Shown here one piece after another: positions 1 to 5,795 of a stretch of 5,795 nt of DNA; position 1 is the stretch's first letter, and each line of letters opens with the position of its first letter. Both the position numbers and the translations under genes were made by a program. Where the stretch lies: assembly GCA_910586175.1 (NCBI GenBank), contig CAJUIJ010000156.1, positions 1 through 5,795 of the forward strand, written 5' to 3'. Under the pieces are notes generated by a model. It saw nothing but the letters and a program-made list of their open reading frames with translations. It searched no databases and was not told the DNA's origin. The stretch comes from an uncultured Muribaculaceae bacterium (GTDB taxonomy: Bacteria; Bacteroidota; Bacteroidia; Bacteroidales; Muribaculaceae).

Positions 1-67
1 GTTATTGATTTGATATTTATTTAACAGTGATGTGCCATAAAAAGTTCCGCAAGTTTTAGAAAAAATT

Positions 68-98
68 TTTCAATTTCGGTGAAAAAATTGTAAATTTG
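68..98 (+). promoter_or_regulatory. Candidate Bacteroides-type promoter for the DEAD-box helicase gene
   Basis: TAAATTTG at 91-98 is a full match to the Bacteroidota -7 consensus TAnnTTTG. Nineteen bases upstream, TTTC at 68-71 matches three of four positions of the -33 consensus TTTG. Initiation would fall at about 103-106, giving a leader of roughly 48 bases before the ATG at 153. The surrounding DNA is very AT-rich, so a chance match cannot be excluded. The motifs are seen; promoter activity is inferred. Confidence 0.5.
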
Positions 99-116
99 CA
101 GAAAATTAGATATTTA

Positions 117-135
117 GTAACGTAAAAATCGTTAC
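117..135 (+). promoter_or_regulatory. Small hairpin in the presumed 5' leader of the helicase mRNA
   Basis: GTAACG (117-122) and CGTTAC (130-135) form a perfect 6-bp inverted repeat around a 7-base A-rich loop. It lies about a dozen bases after the predicted transcription start and ends 17 bases before the start codon. It is too short and has no T-tract in the right place to be a good terminator. It could be a leader stem affecting translation or mRNA stability, or a DNA operator. The repeat is seen; any role is inferred. Confidence 0.35.
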
Positions 136-152
136 CCAGCAAAGTAGAAATA

Positions 153-1541
153 ATGAGGTTTGATGAATTATTGACCAACGATGACGTGCTTGACGGCCTG
201 TGGGACATGCATTTTGACGATTGCACGCCGATTCAGGAAAAGACGATTCCGATTGTGATGGATGGGCATGACTTGCTCGCGTGCGCTCAGACAGGCACAG
301 GCAAGACTGCTGCTTATCTTCTCCCTGTGATTAATATGCTTGCCGATGGCGGATATCCTGAAGATGCTGTGAATTGCGTTGTCATGTCGCCTACTCGCGA
401 ACTTGCCCAACAGATTGACCGCCAGCTGCAAGGTTTCGCTTATTTTATGCCCGTGAGTGGCATTGCAATATATGGTGGCACTGACGGATATGCCTATGAG
501 CAGCAGCGCAAGAGTCTCAAGATGGGGGCCGACATCGTGATTGCTACTCCCGGTCGTCTCCTTGCACATCTGAGCATGGGCTATGTTGATCTCTCCAAGG
601 TCTCTTTCTTTATCCTTGATGAGGCCGACCGCATGCTCGACATGGGCTTCTATGACGATATAATGCAGATTTACTCCCATCTGCCTAAATCTGCACAGGT
701 TCTGATGTTTTCTGCCACTATGCCTCCCAAGATACAACAGATGGCCAAGAAAATCCTGCGTGACCCAAAAGAAATCAAGCTCGCTGTCTCCAAACCTGCC
801 GAAAAAATAAAACAGTCTTGTTATATTTGTTACGAACCGCAGAAAATGTCTATAGTGAATCATCTCTTTAAGGAGAATCCTCCATCTCGTGTCATCATTT
901 TTTCTTCGTCTAAACTGAAAGTCAAGAATCTCGCGAGGGAGCTGCGCAAGTCTAACCTCAAGATAGGGGAGATGCATTCTGACCTTGACCAGCTAAAACG
1001 CGATGAGGTGATTCTCGATTTTAAGGCGGGTAAAATCAATGTGGTTGTTGCCACTGACATTATATCACGTGGTATCGATATTGATGATATTGAAATGGTT
1101 ATCAATTATGATGTGCCGCGTGACCCTGAGGACTATGTGCACCGTATCGGCCGTACTGCGCGTGCCGATCGTGATGGTCGTGCTGTGACTCTTGTGAGCA
1201 ATGATGATTTCAGGCGTCTCGCCCGCATCGAACGCCTGCTTGAGAAGGAGGTGCCCCGTGCGGAAGTTCCTGCCGATTTGGGCGATACCCCAACCTTTAC
1301 GTCAAATCCGTCAAGTCTCGGACGTCAAGTCTCCCGCAATGCCGCTCCCAAAGAGAAGGGAAGAAGAAATTTTAACCGCCGTCGTCGCAAACCTCAAGCA
1401 GAGTCTGCACAGCAATCAGATTCCGCACAGCAAGTCAAGGCTCGGCCGCAAGCGAAAACCAAGCCCCAAGCTAAGACCAAGCCGCAGGCAAAAACTAATC
1501 CGCAAGCAAAGGCAAAGCCACAAGCGAAGGAACAGTTTTAA
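153..1541 (+). CDS. DEAD-box ATP-dependent RNA helicase (RhlE-like)
   Basis: Encodes a 462-residue cytoplasmic RNA helicase expected to use ATP to unwind short RNA duplexes during ribosome assembly, RNA decay or growth in the cold. All core motifs are present in order: Q motif CTPIQ (24-28), motif I AQTGTGKT (45-52), Ia PTRELA (80-85), Ib TPGR (132-135), II DEAD (156-159), III SAT (187-189), IV around IIFSSS (248-253), V TDIISRGID (301-309) and VI HRIGRTAR (330-337). The two RecA-like lobes end near residue 365. The remaining ~95 residues form a low-complexity basic tail with an Arg cluster (404-412), two SAQQ units (418-427) and five PQAK repeats (432-461), probably for RNA binding. Length is close to RhlE-type proteins. 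The start is supported by F3 of the Q-motif region immediately after it and an A-rich leader without Shine-Dalgarno. It is monocistronic and converges on lon. Family assignment is secure; the exact RNA substrate and the RhlE rather than DeaD/CsdA label are not. Confidence 0.97.
   Translation: MRFDELLTNDDVLDGLWDMHFDDCTPIQEKTIPIVMDGHDLLACAQTGTGKTAAYLLPVINMLADGGYPEDAVNCVVMSPTRELAQQIDRQLQGFAYFMPVSGIAIYGGTDGYAYEQQRKSLKMGADIVIATPGRLLAHLSMGYVDLSKVSFFILDEADRMLDMGFYDDIMQIYSHLPKSAQVLMFSATMPPKIQQMAKKILRDPKEIKLAVSKPAEKIKQSCYICYEPQKMSIVNHLFKENPPSRVIIFSSSKLKVKNLARELRKSNLKIGEMHSDLDQLKRDEVILDFKAGKINVVVATDIISRGIDIDDIEMVINYDVPRDPEDYVHRIGRTARADRDGRAVTLVSNDDFRRLARIERLLEKEVPRAEVPADLGDTPTFTSNPSSLGRQVSRNAAPKEKGRRNFNRRRRKPQAESAQQSDSAQQVKARPQAKTKPQAKTKPQAKTNPQAKAKPQAKEQF
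1446..1535 (+). repeat. Five tandem 18-base units encoding PQAK hexapeptides
   Basis: Five consecutive 18-base units encode PQAKTK, PQAKTK, PQAKTN, PQAKAK and PQAKEQ (residues 432-461) at the extreme C-terminus of the helicase. The units differ at many synonymous positions, for example CCG/CCC/CCA for Pro and GCG/GCT/GCA for Ala, so the peptide is better conserved than the DNA. A degenerate earlier copy, KPQAE, occurs at residues 413-417. Confidence 0.9.
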
Positions 1542-1551
1542 ATTAGTTGTC

Positions 1552-1596
1552 AAAAGCGAGAGGGTGTATCACTGCATGATACACCCTCTCGCTTTT
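1552..1596. terminator. Bidirectional Rho-independent terminator between the helicase gene and lon
   Basis: A perfect 20-bp inverted repeat (1552-1571 with 1577-1596) encloses a 5-base loop, CTGCA. The left arm starts AAAAGCGAGAGGG and the right arm ends CCCTCTCGCTTTT, so each strand has a GC-rich stem ending in a T-tract. It begins 10 bases after the helicase stop codon and, on the other strand, 17 bases after the lon stop codon. This is the classic arrangement for one hairpin ending two convergent transcripts. Confidence 0.93.
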
Positions 1597-1613
1597 ACGT
1601 AATATTGTCACTT

Positions 1614-4043
1614 TTATTCTGCAAGCAGTGCGAACTCAAGCACTTCATCGGCGGTGTTGACATATTTAAATTCGAGACCTTTAATGTATTCAGGTTTTAT
1701 TTCCGCAATATCCTTGCGGTTTTTCTCACAAAGCATGATTGTCTTAATGCCGGCACGTTTTGCTGCAAGTATCTTCTCTTTTATACCTCCCACCGGAAGC
1801 ACTTTGCCGCGGAGCGTGATTTCTCCGGTCATGGCAAGATGGCTTCTCACTTTGCGGCCTGTGAATGTAGAAGCCAATGATGTCAGTATGGTGATTCCCG
1901 CTGACGGCCCATCTTTAGGAACGGCTCCTTCCGGCACATGCACATGCACTGTGCCGACTTCGAGCGACTTTTCGTCGATACCTATCGCATCATGGTTAGC
2001 TTTGATATATTGCAGCGCAAGCATCGCAGATTCTTTCATCACGTCGCCCAAGTTGCCTGTAAGCACAAGTTTGCACTCCTTGCCCGGAGAAGTCGATGAT
2101 TCTATGAAGAGTATCTCACCTCCGGCTTGCGTCCAAGCGAGTCCTGTCACTATACCCGGTATGTCGTTGTTTTCGTATGTGTCGCTGAACACCTCTTTCT
2201 TGCCGAGATATTCAGTCACCATATCTTTGTCGATGGTGTGGGGATATTCCTTGTCAGAGGCTTTCAATCGTGCTATCTTGCGAAGCAGTTTGTTGATTTT
2301 TTTCTCAAGCTGGCGCACACCGCTCTCTCGTGTGTACGAGTTTATTATCTCCACCACAGCTTCATCTGCAAACTTTATCTCATCACGCTTGAAGCCATGC
2401 TCTTCCAAGTCTTTAGGTATAAGATGTCGTTGCGCTATCTGCACTTTTTCGGCCTCTACGTAGCCCGATATATCTATCAGCTCCATGCGGTCGAGAAGTG
2501 GCCCAGATATGGGTGACAGGGAGTTGGCTGTCGCTATGAAGAGTATTTTCGACAGGTCGTAGTCTATATCTACATAGTTGTCGTGAAATTTGCAGTTCTG
2601 CTCGGGGTCAAGCACCTCGAGAAGCGCCTGCGCGGGGTCTCCTTTATAATCCGCACCTATTTTGTCAATCTCATCGAGCACCATCACAGGGTCACTTGTG
2701 CCACATTTCTCCAATGCAGTTATTATACGTCCCGGCATCGAACCGAGATATGTGCGTCTGTGACCGCGTATCTCAGCCTCATCGTGAAGGCCTCCCAATG
2801 CCACGCGCACATATTTACGACCCAATGCCTCGGCTACCGATTTGCCGAGCGAGGTCTTGCCGACTCCTGGAGGGCCGTAAAGACAAAGAATAGGAGCTTT
2901 TGTGTCTTTGCGTAGTTTTAGCACAGCCATCTGCTCTACGATTCGCTCCTTGACTTGCTCAAGCCCGTAATGGTCACGGTCGAGTATCTTCTCTACATTC
3001 TCAATCCTTATGTCGGGGTTGTCGCAATGATTCCACGGCAGGTCGAGCAGTGTGTCAAGATATGCGTATTGCACAGCGTAGTCGGGTGACGTAGGGTTAA
3101 GGCGCAGCAGTTTCTTCACTTCCTTGCCGAAGCGAGTCTTTGTCTCTTCGCCCCATTCTTTGGCCGATGCTCTCTGATTAAGTTCGTCAATGTCGGTCTC
3201 TTCGTTCTCCCCGAGTTCGTTTTTGATTTGCTGAATCTGAGTGCGGAGGAATTCGTCGCGCTGGCGCTGGCTAAGCTCCGACATGGTCTTCATGTGCAGT
3301 TCAGCCCGTATCGATAGCTCTTCACGCTTTTTATCAAGCATGCCATATGCAAGCTTGAGCTGCTCTTCATAGGTGTTGCCCATGAGCACTTGGTAGCGGT
3401 CGTCGGTTTCGAGGGGGGAGTTCTGGAGCATAAAGTAGAATCTTGCGGCACTTCCCTCAGCCAGCTGGTTTAGCATCTCGAGCACCGACTTACGCCCTTC
3501 ATCGTTGAGATGCCTGGTCAGTTCGGTATATAGTCCCTCAAAATTTTTGTAGCTCTCAAACTGTTCCTCACCTGCTGGCATACATTCACACGGTGTATAT
3601 ATTATGTCGCCGCGCATGTATGGTGTGCGCCGCCGAAGTCCCATTATAACTCCCTTGGGACCTATCTCGACTTCTGCATAATATTGGCTGTCGGGAGTCT
3701 CGTGCAGCTGCTTGATGAAGCCTACAGTGCCGCGCCTGTGCAGCACATCTTCCAATATGGTGAGTGATGGATCTTCAGGTAGAGTGTCTGATGCCAGGAA
3801 GAAAAATATTGGCTCGTTATCTTTGAATGCCTTGCGTGCAGCCCGGATGTTGTCGGGATGTGTCACCTCTATATTGACATGGACATGTGGAAACAGCACA
3901 TGATCTTCCAATGCCCACAGCAATATGTTATCCTCTCCCAATCCGTTCAACTTCTCGTCAGGAGCCGGGAGCGGACCCGCAAATATAGATCCACCTTCGT
4001 TATTGACTAAATCTTGAGGTGTTATATTTTGGTGTTTGTTCAT
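1614..4043 (-). CDS. lon: ATP-dependent serine protease Lon
   Basis: Encodes an 809-residue LonA-type protease, a cytoplasmic homohexamer that unfolds and degrades damaged and selected regulatory proteins. The N-terminal substrate-binding domain spans about 38-240, followed by a helical, charged linker (about 240-375). The AAA+ module has Walker A GPPGVGKT (390-397), Walker B VMVLDEID (453-460), sensor-1 Asn507 in ATAN, a likely Arg finger at R519 and a sensor-2 region at GVRQLE (575-580). The protease domain carries catalytic Ser714 in KDGPSAG and Lys757 in GGIKEK, with the spacing known from E. coli Lon. Length slightly exceeds the 784 residues of E. coli Lon because of a ~38-residue N-terminal extension. 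The ATG is the first in frame and has an A-rich leader (AACAAATA) and a good upstream promoter candidate. The usual hydrophobic P-[LV]-R-[ND] start of the N domain is replaced by WALED, so that domain is divergent while the enzymatic core is standard. The gene converges on the helicase gene and diverges from trmN6. Confidence 0.98.
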   Translation of the reverse strand: MNKHQNITPQDLVNNEGGSIFAGPLPAPDEKLNGLGEDNILLWALEDHVLFPHVHVNIEVTHPDNIRAARKAFKDNEPIFFFLASDTLPEDPSLTILEDVLHRRGTVGFIKQLHETPDSQYYAEVEIGPKGVIMGLRRRTPYMRGDIIYTPCECMPAGEEQFESYKNFEGLYTELTRHLNDEGRKSVLEMLNQLAEGSAARFYFMLQNSPLETDDRYQVLMGNTYEEQLKLAYGMLDKKREELSIRAELHMKTMSELSQRQRDEFLRTQIQQIKNELGENEETDIDELNQRASAKEWGEETKTRFGKEVKKLLRLNPTSPDYAVQYAYLDTLLDLPWNHCDNPDIRIENVEKILDRDHYGLEQVKERIVEQMAVLKLRKDTKAPILCLYGPPGVGKTSLGKSVAEALGRKYVRVALGGLHDEAEIRGHRRTYLGSMPGRIITALEKCGTSDPVMVLDEIDKIGADYKGDPAQALLEVLDPEQNCKFHDNYVDIDYDLSKILFIATANSLSPISGPLLDRMELIDISGYVEAEKVQIAQRHLIPKDLEEHGFKRDEIKFADEAVVEIINSYTRESGVRQLEKKINKLLRKIARLKASDKEYPHTIDKDMVTEYLGKKEVFSDTYENNDIPGIVTGLAWTQAGGEILFIESSTSPGKECKLVLTGNLGDVMKESAMLALQYIKANHDAIGIDEKSLEVGTVHVHVPEGAVPKDGPSAGITILTSLASTFTGRKVRSHLAMTGEITLRGKVLPVGGIKEKILAAKRAGIKTIMLCEKNRKDIAEIKPEYIKGLEFKYVNTADEVLEFALLAE

Positions 4044-4066
4044 TATTTGTTAATTTTATGCTTCGA

Positions 4067-4099
4067 TTGGATGCCTTAAACCGATGTTAGTTAGGTTTC
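4067..4099 (+). promoter_or_regulatory. Weak candidate promoter for trmN6
   Basis: TAGGTTTC at 4092-4099 matches seven of the eight positions (six of seven... counting only fixed bases, five of six) of TAnnTTTG, and TTGG at 4067-4070 is a partial -33 match 21 bases upstream. Initiation near 4106 would leave a leader of about 33 bases. Both elements are imperfect, so this is tentative. It would lie wholly inside the presumed lon leader on the other strand. Confidence 0.3.
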
Positions 4100-4115
4100 A
4101 GTAAATTCCAACTTA

Positions 4116-4147
4116 CAAAATTAGCAAAATTCAACGATATGAGCAAA
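4116..4147 (-). promoter_or_regulatory. Candidate lon promoter, overlapping the trmN6 start codon
   Basis: On the minus strand, TTTG (4147-4144) is followed after 20 bases by TAATTTTG (4123-4116). Both match the Bacteroidota -33 and -7 consensus fully, with spacing typical for the group. Initiation would be near 4109, giving a lon leader of roughly 65 bases. The -33 element lies inside the first codons of trmN6 on the opposite strand. No CIRCE-type heat-shock operator is visible. The match is seen; activity is inferred. Confidence 0.6.
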
Positions 4148-4933
4148 GATGTTTTCAGATTCAAGCATTTTGAGTGCCGTCATTCGCGAAGTTCGATGAA
4201 GATTGGTGTGGATGCAGTGCTTGTTGGGGCTTGGGCAGATGTGTCGTGCGCTCGTACTATTCTTGATGTGGGTTGTGGCTGTGGTGTTATTGCCATGATG
4301 TGTGCCCAGCGTGCCGCCGTTGCCAATATATGTGCCATTGATATTGATCGAAGTTCTGTAGTTGAGGCTGAAGCTAATTTTGCAGCTTCTCCCTGGTCAT
4401 CTCGGCTGCACGCAAGGTGTGTGGATTTTAATTATTTGGATAAATATAATATGCCCGATATTCTCCATGCGGCGGATGTGGACCTTATAATATCAAATCC
4501 ACCATATTTTGATGACGGTATCAGGAATCCTTCTTCTTCACGGCTTGTAGCGCGACATCAGGCCGGCCTGAATCCTTATATTCTGATTGAACGTGCAGAT
4601 GAGCTGCTTTCCAAATCAGGTCTTGTTGCTATGGTAGTGCCTGATTCCCAGTTTTTGGATCTGGTTAGATGTGCGTTCGATAATCGGCTGGCTCTTAGGC
4701 GTGCTTGTAGAGTCAAGGGGCACCCGGGAGCCCCGGTCAAGCGAGTTCTGCTTGAATTTTGTCGAGAGGACGTGTATGCGGACTCTAATAACAAGTATGT
4801 TCTTGGTGCCAATTGTGCACGCAAAATTGATGATTTGCATGAGTCGCTCCCTCTGTTGACGTTGGAGTCGGCTCCGGGCACCCCCACTGATGAGCACCGC
4901 AAACTATGCGCAGACTTCTATCTCAAATTTTAA
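4139..4933 (+). CDS. trmN6: tRNA1(Val) (adenine(37)-N6)-methyltransferase, TrmN6 family
   Basis: Encodes a 264-residue SAM-dependent class I methyltransferase expected to make N6-methyladenosine at position 37 of tRNA1(Val), next to the anticodon. The N-terminus FRFKHFECRHSRSSMKIGVD (6-25) followed by VLVGAWA is the family's substrate-side signature. Motif I is ILDVGCGCG (41-49), the acidic ribose-binding residue is in AIDID (66-70), SPWSSR is at 84-89, and the catalytic DLIISNPPYF motif (115-124) contains the NPPY typical of amino-group N6-adenine methylation. The C-terminus, DEHRKLCADFYLKF (251-264), is also typical of the family. Length is slightly above E. coli YfiC (245). The start has an A-rich leader and no Shine-Dalgarno. 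The protein carries 12 cysteines, two of them inside the glycine loop (GCGCG where GTGTG or similar is usual). It diverges from lon and is followed by a probable terminator. Methylation of another adenine target cannot be excluded from sequence alone. Confidence 0.94.
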   Translation: MSKDVFRFKHFECRHSRSSMKIGVDAVLVGAWADVSCARTILDVGCGCGVIAMMCAQRAAVANICAIDIDRSSVVEAEANFAASPWSSRLHARCVDFNYLDKYNMPDILHAADVDLIISNPPYFDDGIRNPSSSRLVARHQAGLNPYILIERADELLSKSGLVAMVVPDSQFLDLVRCAFDNRLALRRACRVKGHPGAPVKRVLLEFCREDVYADSNNKYVLGANCARKIDDLHESLPLLTLESAPGTPTDEHRKLCADFYLKF

Positions 4934-4936
4934 TTT

Positions 4937-4984
4937 ATAGGTCGCGCACAAGGTATATGTGCATGACCTATGACCACTATTTTT
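4937..4984 (+). terminator. Probable terminator after trmN6
   Basis: ATAGGTC (4937-4943) pairs with GACCTAT (4965-4971), and GCACA (4946-4950) pairs with TGTGC (4958-4962). One G.U pair and one C.A mismatch separate the two stem parts, and the loop is 7 bases. A T-run follows at 4980-4984, with TTTT again at 4987-4990. The nine bases between stem and T-run, and the interruption in the stem, make this weaker than the lon/helicase terminator. It starts four bases after the trmN6 stop codon, which supports the call. Confidence 0.5.
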
Positions 4985-5082
4985 CGTTTTGTGGTAAGAT
5001 TATATAGCGTTTTGTTGTTATATTATATATAGTGGCTTAAACGTTGCAAGTTAAGTGTTGTCTAAGGTATAAAACATAATCA

Positions 5083-5795
5083 ATGATGACTATGAGAAAA
5101 ATATTTTGCATGATTGCGTTGGCTGCCATGGTAGCCCCGCTATCTCGTGCGCAGGACGATTTTGACGACATATATTATAATCCGAAGAAGGATAATAAGG
5201 AGTCTTCCGCCAAAGCCGCTGACAATGGCAATAAGCGCAGGTCTAATTATATCGCTGATTTCGGGTCGGTAGATGTAGATGACTATAACAGGCGTGGTGA
5301 TTTTTATTACACTACTGCCATAGACACAATCGGTAAGCAAACTGAGAATGGCGAGGATTTCGTATATACTCAACAGATTCAGAAGTTCTACAATCCTACT
5401 ATCGTTGTTGATAATAGTGACGTTCTCGCCGATGTGCTCGAGGACTCTTATGGCAATGTGGATATAGTGATTGAGAATGGTTATCCTGCATTCTCCTCCA
5501 TCTATACCGGTGGCTATGCTTGGGCACCCTCATATTATAATTGGTGTCTTTCACCTTCGTGGCGTTGGAGCTTCGGCTGGGGTCCTGCATATGCTTCGTG
5601 GACATGGGGTCCGTCATGGGCTTGGGGTTATGACCCATATTGGTCTTGGGGACCTTCCTACGGCTGGGGCTGGGGACCTTCGTGGGGCTACTATCCCCCT
5701 CGTCCGGGCTGGGGACCTCCACTCCCTCCGGGTCGTCCCTCATATGGTTACCACCGTCCCAATCCGGGTGCAACAAGACCCACATCGCCTAATGC
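5083..5795 (+). CDS. Secreted Trp/Gly/Pro-rich protein of unknown function (3' end outside the window)
   Basis: An open frame of 237 codons with no stop before the window edge. A signal peptide is clear: MRKIF, then a hydrophobic stretch CMIALAAMVAPL, then SRA before QDD, fitting signal peptidase I cleavage after Ala23. No lipobox is present. The mature N-terminal part is polar and acidic (DDFDDIYYNPKK at 25-36, DVDDYNRRGDFYY at 64-76). Residues about 147-210 hold 15 tryptophans in 64 positions, in repeated WGP, WGPS and GWG units, then a Pro/Gly/Arg-rich segment to the edge. Starts at 5083, 5086 and 5092 are all in frame; 5092 would give a 20-residue signal peptide and is equally likely. The DDIYY and DYNR motifs plus a Trp/Gly-rich tail recall uncharacterised exported proteins of Bacteroidales, by memory only. 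Export to periplasm or cell surface is inferred; function is unknown. A 149-base gap and a probable terminator separate it from trmN6, so it is likely a separate transcription unit, though I see no convincing promoter. Confidence 0.85.
   Translation, partial: MMTMRKIFCMIALAAMVAPLSRAQDDFDDIYYNPKKDNKESSAKAADNGNKRRSNYIADFGSVDVDDYNRRGDFYYTTAIDTIGKQTENGEDFVYTQQIQKFYNPTIVVDNSDVLADVLEDSYGNVDIVIENGYPAFSSIYTGGYAWAPSYYNWCLSPSWRWSFGWGPAYASWTWGPSWAWGYDPYWSWGPSYGWGWGPSWGYYPPRPGWGPPLPPGRPSYGYHRPNPGATRPTSPN
5647..5718 (+). repeat. Repeated TGGGGACCT units encoding W-G-P
   Basis: TGGGGACCTTC occurs at 5647-5657 and 5671-5681, and TGGGGACCT at 5710-5718, all in frame and encoding WGP at residues 189-191, 197-199 and 210-212. 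Related WGP units with other codons occur at 166-168 and 175-177. Spacing is irregular, so this is an interspersed low-complexity repeat rather than a strict tandem array. Confidence 0.75.

Noticed and set aside
5..12. TTGATTTG, one base from the -7 promoter consensus
   Set aside because: No -33 region is visible because it would lie outside the window, and a better match exists at 91-98 closer to the gene.
1..24. Short open frame ending in TAA at 22-24 that could be the tail of an upstream gene
   Set aside because: Only seven codons are visible and the DNA is AT-rich; there is not enough to support a coding call.
168..977. 269-codon open frame on the minus strand inside the helicase gene
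   Set aside because: It lies wholly opposite a gene with every DEAD-box motif, and its translation shows no recognisable domain or plausible start context. It is a codon-bias shadow.
1201..1602. 133-codon plus-strand frame overlapping the helicase 3' end
   Set aside because: It is a +1 shadow of the basic repeat-rich tail; its Arg/Lys/Pro content follows from the overlapping codons, and it runs through the terminator.
1654..2463. 269-codon open frame on the plus strand opposite lon
   Set aside because: It is antisense to the conserved Lon protease and AAA+ regions, with Ser-rich low-information sequence and no family resemblance.
4078..4098. AAACC / GGTTT inverted repeat in the lon-trmN6 gap
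   Set aside because: Only five base pairs with an 11-base loop; expected by chance in a region of this size and without conservation data.
4999..5032. Near-repeat of ATTATATAG and ATTATATATAG, plus TTTTG runs, upstream of the exported protein gene
   Set aside because: No pair of elements reaches acceptable -33/-7 spacing and match, and simple AT-rich repetition explains the similarity.
5140..5373. 77-codon minus-strand frame with a membrane-like hydrophobic sequence
   Set aside because: The hydrophobicity comes from reading the acidic/Tyr/Asn codons of the exported protein gene in reverse. The overlapping plus-strand frame has a signal peptide and continuous coding.
5399..5785. 128-codon minus-strand frame opposite the Trp/Gly-rich region
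   Set aside because: It is the complement of TGG/GGN/CCN repeats, producing a Pro/His/Ser-rich shadow with no independent support.
1..5795. Search by eye for CRISPR arrays, IS ends, integrase or toxin-antitoxin genes, tRNA or rRNA
   Set aside because: None seen; all long frames are explained by four genes, and the intergenic stretches are each shorter than about 155 bases.

Overview
The window looks like ordinary chromosomal DNA from a member of the Bacteroidota, most likely order Bacteroidales. The evidence is A-rich leaders without Shine-Dalgarno motifs before every start codon, close matches to the Bacteroides-type promoter (TTTG near -33, TAnnTTTG near -7), and protein sequences that resemble that phylum. 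The family is less certain; a gut lineage such as Muribaculaceae would fit, but that is an impression only.

Layout, left to right. Positions 1-152 are AT-rich non-coding DNA with a candidate promoter and a small hairpin in the presumed 5' leader. A forward gene (153-1541) encodes a DEAD-box RNA helicase with a basic, repetitive C-terminal tail. It converges on a reverse gene (1614-4043) encoding the ATP-dependent protease Lon; between them is one perfect 20-bp hairpin that should terminate transcription from both sides. Lon is transcribed divergently from a forward gene (4139-4933) for a TrmN6-type tRNA1(Val) adenine-37 N6-methyltransferase, and the 95-bp gap holds candidate promoters for both. 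An imperfect hairpin with a T-rich tail follows that gene. Last, a forward gene missed by simple stop-to-stop ORF calling starts at 5083 and runs off the right edge. It encodes a secreted protein with a signal peptide, a polar acidic N-terminal part and a tryptophan/glycine/proline-rich repetitive C-terminal part.

The three complete genes all serve RNA and protein housekeeping (RNA remodelling, protein quality control, tRNA modification), and each appears to be its own transcription unit. I see no mobile element, CRISPR array, tRNA, rRNA or defence system, and no evidence for an undescribed multi-gene system. The points most worth a second look are the truncated Trp/Gly-rich exported protein, the tightly interlocked lon/trmN6 promoter region, the helicase tail repeats and the hairpin in the helicase leader.
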